This document shows positions 7,301 through 11,667 of a stretch of 11,667 bases of DNA, piece by piece. The notes under the pieces were generated by a model. The model did not search any database and was not told the origin of the DNA. It saw nothing but the letters and a program-made list of their open reading frames with translations. Made by a program: the position numbers and the translations under genes. The stretch comes from Victivallales bacterium. GTDB lineage: Bacteria > Verrucomicrobiota > Lentisphaeria > Oligosphaerales > Lenti-02. Position 1 is the stretch's first letter. Every line of letters starts with the position of its first letter. The stretch lies in assembly GCA_018648945.1 (NCBI GenBank), contig JABGQJ010000192.1, forward strand, positions 1-11,667, written 5' to 3'.

Positions 7301-8089
7301 CCCGGTCTCGGCAGTGGTGATCACGGCGCGCCAACCTACGGGGAGGCCGGTCGCTTTGTCCCATTGCTCGAAGTCACCGTTGGGGAGCAGATTCTTCCGC
7401 CCGAAGTACAGCATGGCGTCGGCGATGCGCGAATGGAAGCTGCCGGTGGGATTGGCAGGCCACATGGAAGTGCCGACTACGGGACCATTGCGCCCGAGCT
7501 TGAAGCGCCAGGCATCGCCCGGCTGCGGTGCGGACGCCCCGAACGTAGCCCACGGCAACGCCAGCTCCGCCGTCCAGCGGTCGGTCTGCTTCGCGACGGC
7601 CACGGTCCAGTCAGTGGTCGGTGTCCAGGCAATGCTCTCGCCGGGTTGCTGGCCTCGTTTGTGCAGCAGGTCCATGCGACCGCCTGAAGCACTCACCACG
7701 AGATGGTGGTAATCCAACGGCTCAAGGTCGGCATCGACGAACAGCTCCAGCACATCATCGCCGAACAGCGCCTCGTCATCGTGAGCCCGACGAGGTGCGG
7801 TGACGGCCGAGATATCCGCGACAAGGGCCTCGACCCCCAGGTACAACGCCTGATCGTCATAGCAGATCCTGACAGTGGTGCCAGGCACTGCTTCCCTGCC
7901 GCCGCCGAGGCGGATCAGCGGGCCGGCCTGCACCGCGTCACGCCACACAGGGTCGGCAAGCACGCCGTCAATCACCGGTGCCTTGTCGGTCTTCCTGACG
8001 ATGATCTCATTCGCCCCGTCCACAGTCTGGCAATGCGCTCCGACGGCAAGTACCAACAGGCCCACCACTACCAAAACCAGCTTCTTCAT
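4379..8089 (-). CDS. Large secreted multi-domain protein: CBM9-like, CBM4/9-like, beta-propeller, 2 x (Fn3 + galactose-binding-like)
   Basis: 1236 residues from the ATG at 8089, where AGGGGG lies about 9 bases upstream and the frame begins with a signal peptide (MKKLVLVVVG..., cleavage near residues 18-20). The longer frame to 8176 only adds 29 residues in front of this signal. Domains by inspection: CBM9/DOMON-like sandwich about 28-230 (APVIDGVLADPVW start); CBM4/9-like module about 233-385 (NLLPNGDFEQW start, HIDNVSI end); six- to seven-bladed beta-propeller about 425-757 with TolB-type blades (PWNLDGSRLLL, LDLSPDGTKIGYAS); Fn3 about 757-847; galactose-binding-like about 855-985; Fn3 about 1000-1092; galactose-binding-like about 1097-1232. 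His591, His642, His679 and His728 recur at blade starts, reminiscent of metal-binding propeller lyases such as oligogalacturonate lyase PL22. It is probably an extracellular glycan-binding protein or lyase. It is the first gene of the leftward operon. Domain calls are firm in outline; enzymatic activity is a hypothesis. Confidence 0.9.
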   Translation of the reverse strand: MKKLVLVVVGLLVLAVGAHCQTVDGANEIIVRKTDKAPVIDGVLADPVWRDAVQAGPLIRLGGGREAVPGTTVRICYDDQALYLGVEALVADISAVTAPRRAHDDEALFGDDVLELFVDADLEPLDYHHLVVSASGGRMDLLHKRGQQPGESIAWTPTTDWTVAVAKQTDRWTAELALPWATFGASAPQPGDAWRFKLGRNGPVVGTSMWPANPTGSFHSRIADAMLYFGRKNLLPNGDFEQWDKATGLPVGWRAVITTAETGPEPQGEISTSSATAQSGSRSVTYRKTVQAKWYPYLVSPVIPVVPGATYEMTAWAKGSIPIATRVYLFDPKTRFGPTRVTLTGEWQKISHVFTAPTTAHRMHALFSATDVTGEAHIDNVSIHRSQTRPSMGARPPRAHPIHNLAELARRRRFKPYDLVRHGDVYQGERTIFRDSATGAEIWKMSHEPNSTRHDYSEMTPWNLDGSRLLLRSSRPGRTVLLPAGGASLRTGVSAGPWSRLNGHEVFRFDRDTESVCVTDVLTGKTRKLFTIPDRPPQWGVFLPPVSRDGKRLLAILGHQNKIKTPPTSFGYIIDTQTGTAKRFDFAGNSHQVWFTKDSNYTVAWMYESNQWDDDPGYYNGEWHMNPYTGKRRQYLPKHFGHRAYAPGGGQVACQRNGMTVFDLASGKGRVVYPQSGGHTTWGPDPDWFAATTRLPITMIYPEHENWFQQIAITNAKLFQSNYWCEAHLDLSPDGTKIGYASNMLGDIDFYQVVARRPDPPTGLSGQRAAEGVKLSWSPGEYHAETRGYHVFRSSASGGGWQQVTQTLTTQTTFVDAAPPASETAYVVAAVEHSGLPSRYSAEALVPAVGSTRWQGPVVVVCEAEQEAGMNLWWGPWFLPGTASDDRCAAMRAPGVKTPLQLALTVPREGVYSVWLRVGHTGVGGEMRVGVDGDHLGSTSVDWPELRWIRLSQGAGRRLAAGRHRLSISALEVGLLVDQICLATDTSFRPSGKLGVDRVSPAPVNGLRSEGRRFDVSLSWQPAKEPDLHHYNVYCRAGDDPGTDQQFLVHSPGETALVDWGLQAGTAYHYRVTAVDLQGNESVPSALHKATTMPIDRVLVQLQAQATWPSGDTLRIPFELPRAGKYAIWVQTEPAERTRAGYARMDWRLDENPWQSTNLWFDVTCKGHSGSIPGTAFWDLLRDSSARQPVKIGAGKHTLALKATKIRASKTRQVIITNDLGYEPKGITSWLGVDVW

Positions 8090-8404
8090 CGCGACCGACC
8101 CCCTGTTGTCTTGCGCTGTTCGTGCCATCCACCATCGGCCACGGGTCCGGGACGGCCCAGTAGCGTACGTCTCCATCGTCCGGGCTACAAGGCCACAGCA
8201 AGGGACGTCGGGATCGAGCGGAGCACTGCTGGCACGAGGCGAATCCGAGGGTACCCTATCCGGACCAAGAGACGCCAGGAACTCCCACCGGAGTGGTTGC
8301 CACTACGGCTCAGTCCAACACGCATCTACCTTCGGCGCTTGCCGCCGCATTGGAGCCCGCGAATGGGTGACCCACAAGCAGAGGAACCGGTCTGTAGGCA
8401 GGTG
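8090..8404. promoter_or_regulatory. Divergent intergenic region, presumed promoters for both transcription units
   Basis: This 315-base spacer lies between the starts of the propeller gene (leftward) and the GH141-like gene (rightward), so both units must be promoted from here or from within the flanking genes. I could not recognise convincing -35/-10 boxes on either strand. Short inverted repeats that might be operators are GGGTACCC (8249-8256), ACTCC-CACC-GGAGT (8281-8294) and TGGGT-G-ACCCA (8364-8374, about 30 bases before the rightward ATG). All are short enough to occur by chance in GC-rich DNA. No RNA gene or small protein gene is evident. Confidence 0.5.
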
Positions 8405-11176
8405 ATGAGTCGAGCGCTACTGGCGTGTCTGGTGGGGATGGGGATGCTGCACGCGGCGACCGCGACGACATTCGTCGTGGCCCCCGGCGGCAGTGATGGC
8501 TGGGGAGGACGTCTGCCAGAGGCGAACGCAACCCGGACAGACGGCCCGTTCGCGACTGTGGTCCGGGCCCGGGACGCAGTGCGTCAAGCCCGGCGTGACG
8601 GGGGGGGCGGGCCGTTTGTGATCGAATTGCGCGGGGGCCTGCACACCCTCACCGAGCCACTGACCCTCACCCCGGAGGATTCGGGCACGGCCGCCGCTCC
8701 GACCATCTTCCGTGCCTACGCCGGCGAACGCCCGATCATCAGTGGCGGTCGCCCCATTACCGGGTTCAGCGAGACTACTTTCAACGGCCTCCACTGCTGG
8801 CGGGCGGAACTTCCTCAGGTCCGGGCCGGCTGGCGTTTTGCCCAGCTCTACGCGAGGCGGCGCGGAACGGCAACCTTCCAACGGCGCTACCGGCCGGTGA
8901 AAGGCATGCTGGTGATCGCCGGGCTGACCTATTCGCCGGAGCGCAAGGCGTCCCCGCACCGCTCGGCCCAGCAGGACTTCCGCTTCTTCCCCGGGGACTT
9001 CAAGAAATTCGCGAACCTGGCGGACGTGGAGGTGGTGGCCCTGCACGCCTGGAGCGCCTCGCGACTGTGCGTGGAGAGCGTGGATCTGGACCGAAACGTG
9101 GTGCGCTTCACGTCGATGCCGACATTCCGCATCGGCCACTGGTACCGAGCGGGCCGGAATCCCTACTACATCGAGAACGTCAAGGAGGAAGTGCGCCGCC
9201 CGGGCCAGTGGTACCTCGACACCCCCTCGGGAATGCTCTACTACGTTCGCGTGCCGGGCGAAACGATGGCGAATACCGAGATCGTGGCACCATTCCTGGA
9301 GCAACTCGTCAAGCTCGAGGGCGATGTGTCAGGCGGGCGATTCGTCGAACACGTTGTCTTCGAACGCCTCACCTTTGCCCACACGAACTGGACCACGCCG
9401 AAGAGCGGCTATGATGTATCGCAGGGCCAGCCGTCGCTGCCGGCAGCCATCAAGCTGAAGGGTGCGAGGGACTGCACCATCACCCGCTGTACTGTGGCGC
9501 ATACCGGGGCCTACGCGATCGAGCTCGGCAGTGGGGGTCAGGAGAATCTCGTCGCCGGTTGCTCGCTCTATGATCTGGGCGGAGGCGGGGTCAAGGTGGG
9601 GGATCCGGGGATGGCGAAGACGGCCACAGCGCCGATTCTTCCCACGGGCAACACAGTCGAGAACAACGCGATCATGGCCGGCGGCAGAGTTCACTTCTCC
9701 GCCAACGGGGTATGGGCAGGAATCGTCAAGAAGCTCACAATTCAGCACAACGAGATTCGCGATTTCCCCTACACGGGCGTCGCCCTCGGGTGGTCCTGGG
9801 GGTATGCGAAGACGAGCTGCGCGGAGAATACGATTGCCTACAATCACATCCACAACGTCATGCGACTGCTCGAGGACGGCGGCGGCATCTACACTCTCGG
9901 TCAGCAGCCTGGCACCGTCATCCGCGGCAACCTCATCCACGACTGCCTCATGGGGCCGTTCGCCTGCACGTTCGGCCAGCTTGGCATCTACCTGGACGAG
10001 GGCAGCGGGCCGTTCCAGATCGAGGACAACATCGTCTACAACGTCCAGATGGGGGCGTTCAACCAGCACTATGGCCGCGGCAGCATGGTCGAGAACAACA
10101 TCTTCGCGAACGTCGTGCAGGAGCCCATCACCTGTGCCCGGAACGAGGACCATCTCTCCTACACATTCCGACGCAACATCGTCTACCTGACGACCGGGAA
10201 CATGATCAGCACGCGACACAACCCGGGCGGCTGCAACACCGTGTTCCAGGACAACCTCTACTGGGACCCGTCGGGCGAGGAACCACTGTTCGGGGCGGGG
10301 ACGTTTGCGGAGTGGCAGGCCACGGGCCGCGACACCCAGTCGATCATTGCCGATCCTGGGTTCATGGATGCCGCCGCCTTCGACTTCCGGCTCCGGCCCA
10401 AATCTCCCGCGCTCAAGCTCGGTTTCCGACCGCTTGATCCAGCGGGTGCTGGCCTCGAACAGGACTTCCGCGACCTCGCGAATCCCAGTCTATGCGGGCC
10501 TGAACCGCCCGTCTACACGATGTCCATACCAGAGCTTCCCGAACCCAAACCCGGCCTGGACCTCGACTTCGAAGACGTGCCTCCAGGCTTCTGTCCGCGC
10601 CAACTCAGCCGGGCGGGATGTCTGGCCGACAAGGGGGATTTCATCGTCACCGAAGAGGTCGCCCACGGCGGCAAGCGGTGTCTGAAGGGGTATGAGGCGA
10701 CGGAACTGAGAAAACCGTTCTACCCGTACCTGACCTACCGGATGGCGGGGAAGGCGATCACCAGCGGCACCGTCCACCTGTCTCTCGCCGCCATGAATAG
10801 CCGGGAGGCGCCGGCACAAGTCTCGATCGAGATCCGCGACTATGCGAACTCGGGGGCCAAGGAGTTCCTCAGCGGCCCGACCCTCTTCCTCCGCAACAAT
10901 GGGGAGATCGCCACGGCGGACAAGGTGCTGGGACGGGTAGCGAATGGGGAGTGGGTGAAAATCGATATCGACATGAAGGTGGGGCCGGACGCCCCAAAGA
11001 CCTGCACCGTTACCCTCACCGGGCCCGATGGTGTGCCCAAGACCGCGACCGTCCCCTACATCCATACGGATTTCGCAGCCGCAAGCTGGTTTGGCATCGT
11101 CTCCAACGGTCAGGCGCCCTGCGCCTTCTACATCGACGACCTGCTCCTCACCGTACAGCCGGCAGCGGCTGAGTGA
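8405..11176 (+). CDS. Secreted GH141-like right-handed beta-helix glycoside hydrolase with C-terminal beta-sandwich
   Basis: 923 residues from the ATG at 8405, which starts a signal peptide (cleavage near residue 20, HAATA). The frame is open upstream to 7703, but that part lies mostly antisense to the propeller gene and precedes the signal. The N-terminal segment (22-120) has the layout I associate with GH141: V-x-P-x-G-S-D near the start, DGPFATVVRARDAVR (46-60), LTPEDSGT (88-95) and a SGG turn. WYLDTPSGMLYY (269-280) is also typical. Beta-helix rungs run about 315-600, with LLEDGGGIYTLG (488-499) and GIYLDEGS (527-534). Asp491 and Asp531 are about 40 residues apart, close to the spacing of the catalytic Asp523/Asp564 I recall for the BT1002 alpha-L-fucosidase. 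Residues about 715-917 form an extra beta-sandwich (LDLDFED start, AFYIDDLLL end) resembling laminin-G/concanavalin-like domains. Family members include an alpha-fucosidase and a xylanase, so the substrate is open. Confidence 0.9.
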   Translation: MSRALLACLVGMGMLHAATATTFVVAPGGSDGWGGRLPEANATRTDGPFATVVRARDAVRQARRDGGGGPFVIELRGGLHTLTEPLTLTPEDSGTAAAPTIFRAYAGERPIISGGRPITGFSETTFNGLHCWRAELPQVRAGWRFAQLYARRRGTATFQRRYRPVKGMLVIAGLTYSPERKASPHRSAQQDFRFFPGDFKKFANLADVEVVALHAWSASRLCVESVDLDRNVVRFTSMPTFRIGHWYRAGRNPYYIENVKEEVRRPGQWYLDTPSGMLYYVRVPGETMANTEIVAPFLEQLVKLEGDVSGGRFVEHVVFERLTFAHTNWTTPKSGYDVSQGQPSLPAAIKLKGARDCTITRCTVAHTGAYAIELGSGGQENLVAGCSLYDLGGGGVKVGDPGMAKTATAPILPTGNTVENNAIMAGGRVHFSANGVWAGIVKKLTIQHNEIRDFPYTGVALGWSWGYAKTSCAENTIAYNHIHNVMRLLEDGGGIYTLGQQPGTVIRGNLIHDCLMGPFACTFGQLGIYLDEGSGPFQIEDNIVYNVQMGAFNQHYGRGSMVENNIFANVVQEPITCARNEDHLSYTFRRNIVYLTTGNMISTRHNPGGCNTVFQDNLYWDPSGEEPLFGAGTFAEWQATGRDTQSIIADPGFMDAAAFDFRLRPKSPALKLGFRPLDPAGAGLEQDFRDLANPSLCGPEPPVYTMSIPELPEPKPGLDLDFEDVPPGFCPRQLSRAGCLADKGDFIVTEEVAHGGKRCLKGYEATELRKPFYPYLTYRMAGKAITSGTVHLSLAAMNSREAPAQVSIEIRDYANSGAKEFLSGPTLFLRNNGEIATADKVLGRVANGEWVKIDIDMKVGPDAPKTCTVTLTGPDGVPKTATVPYIHTDFAAASWFGIVSNGQAPCAFYIDDLLLTVQPAAAE

Positions 11177-11238
11177 CGACTCGCGAATCGCCAGGTAACC
11201 AAGAATCCAGGAACCCACGTTCCCGACGGGAGACCCGA
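11177..11238 (+). other. Short spacer within the rightward unit, with hairpins near the next start
   Basis: The 62 bases between the GH141-like stop and the next ATG contain an imperfect palindrome (CGACTCGCGAATCG, 11177-11190), a small hairpin GGAAC-CCAC-GTTCC (11210-11223) and TCCC-GAC-GGGA (11221-11231). No T-run follows any of them, so no terminator is supported and read-through into the next gene is expected. Confidence 0.45.
11221..11232 (+). promoter_or_regulatory. Ribosome binding site of the right-edge gene, overlapped by a small inverted repeat
   Basis: GGGAG (11228-11232) lies 6 bases before the ATG at 11239 and is the best start signal for this gene. Its GGGA is complementary to TCCC at 11221-11224 (TCCC-GAC-GGGA), so a small hairpin could cover it. 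The stem is only 4-5 bases long. Confidence 0.4.
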
Positions 11239-11667
11239 ATGAGGTATGCCACCATGTGTACCGTCCACACTCTCTGGGTTCTGGCCTGCCTGGGTTGCAC
11301 GTACGCCAATGGCGCCGAGAAGACGGTGTTGCCAACGCAACTGGTACGCATGCGTGCCATGGCCGCTGAGATCGGCAGTGGACCTGCTTCGGCGGTCCTG
11401 CCCGGGAACGGCTTTTTCGCCTGGGTGGACAAGGAGGAAAGCGAGTACCGTGTTCTCTCGGCATTCAGTCTGGCCCGCAGCGCTCTGGACGTGCCTGCCG
11501 AGCGCATTTTCAAGGCCGAACTCCTCTTCTCGTTAACTGCATGGGAACGGGGGCGCGCAGGCGTCCGGGTTGAGCGACTTGGGCGCCCACAGGCCCTGAC
11601 CGGGAAGGACATGTACGCTGCCGCTGGCGGGATCCTCCTCAGCAATGCCTGGATCGCCGGCACCCAC
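11239..11667 (+). CDS. Exported protein of unknown function (N-terminal part, runs off right edge)
   Basis: An open frame of 143 codons from the ATG at 11239 to the window edge without a stop. It has a good ribosome binding site and a signal-like N-terminus (MRYATMCTVHTLWVLACLGC...). Cys17 or Cys20 could be a lipidated residue, although neither fits the lipobox exactly. The mature part is rich in alternating hydrophobic strands; the stretch from about residue 55 (PGNGFFAWV, then RVLSAFSLARSALDVP, then KAELLFSLTAW) has the order seen in DNRLRE/CBM96-like modules, where a strand with R-x-L-x-x-F is followed by an A-x-L strand. That resemblance is weak and I assign no function. It follows the GH141-like gene by 62 bases in the same direction, which suggests co-transcription and a shared role outside the cytoplasm. 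Confidence 0.75.
   Translation, partial: MRYATMCTVHTLWVLACLGCTYANGAEKTVLPTQLVRMRAMAAEIGSGPASAVLPGNGFFAWVDKEESEYRVLSAFSLARSALDVPAERIFKAELLFSLTAWERGRAGVRVERLGRPQALTGKDMYAAAGGILLSNAWIAGTH

Noticed and set aside
8090..8176. 29-residue N-terminal extension of the propeller protein (ATG at 8176)
   Set aside because: It would put a charged, Arg-rich segment in front of a normal signal peptide; the ATG at 8089 has its own ribosome binding site.
8144..8266. GGTCCGG / CCGGACC inverted repeat across the divergent spacer
   Set aside because: The arms are seven bases long and about 110 bases apart, which is common by chance in DNA of this composition.
7703..8404. Rightward open frame extending far upstream of the GH141-like start
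   Set aside because: It runs mainly antisense to the propeller gene, has Arg-rich low-information composition, and precedes a clear signal peptide starting at 8405.
8417..9304. 295-codon leftward frame opposite the GH141-like gene
   Set aside because: Composition (Arg, His, Pro, Val) is that of an antisense shadow, and the rightward frame has clear family motifs over the same bases.
1..11667. Mobile elements, CRISPR arrays, tRNA or rRNA genes
   Set aside because: I saw no transposase or integrase motifs, direct-repeat arrays or terminal inverted repeats, and no tRNA- or rRNA-like sequence.

Overview
The window comes from a GC-rich bacterial genome. It holds a compact, divergently transcribed cluster of genes for recognising and modifying carbohydrates. 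The architectures (very large secreted multi-domain proteins with CBM9-like, Fn3 and galactose-binding-like modules, a GH141-like beta-helix enzyme, paired deacetylase-fold proteins, and no SusC/SusD pair) are of the kind often seen in Planctomycetota, Armatimonadota, Lentisphaerota/Verrucomicrobiota and related uncultured lineages. The sequence does not fix the phylum. No rRNA, tRNA, CRISPR array, transposase or integrase is visible.

Layout. A 315-base spacer (8090-8404) separates two transcription units. Leftward from it run, in transcription order: a 1236-residue secreted protein with CBM9-like, CBM4/9-like, beta-propeller, and two Fn3 plus galactose-binding-like units (8089 to 4379); a 309-residue deacetylase-fold protein with degenerate motifs and a CxCxxC cluster (4337 to 3408); a 253-base spacer; a 286-residue polysaccharide-deacetylase-like protein with the canonical Asp-His-His metal triad (3154 to 2294); and a 733-residue exported protein with two successive beta-helix domains (2275 to 74). 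A further leftward frame that opens inside the end of the last gene (105 to the window edge) may be the start of an alpha/beta-hydrolase. Rightward run a 923-residue GH141-like beta-helix enzyme with an added C-terminal beta-sandwich (8405-11176), and after 62 bases the start of a further exported protein (11239 to the window edge).

How the genes may work together (inference). The beta-propeller/CBM protein, the GH141-like protein, the double beta-helix protein and the right-edge protein all carry export signals and probably act on or bind a complex polysaccharide outside the cytoplasm. The two deacetylase-fold proteins have no signal peptide and would act inside the cell on imported fragments, or are not classical deacetylases. 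The arrangement looks like a glycan-degradation locus without SusCD. The most promising undescribed elements are the propeller protein with a set of blade-start histidines, and the deacetylase-fold protein that lacks a metal-binding histidine but carries a cysteine cluster. The substrate cannot be read from the sequence; a fucose-, xylose- or uronate-containing glycan is a guess from the GH141-like and propeller similarities.
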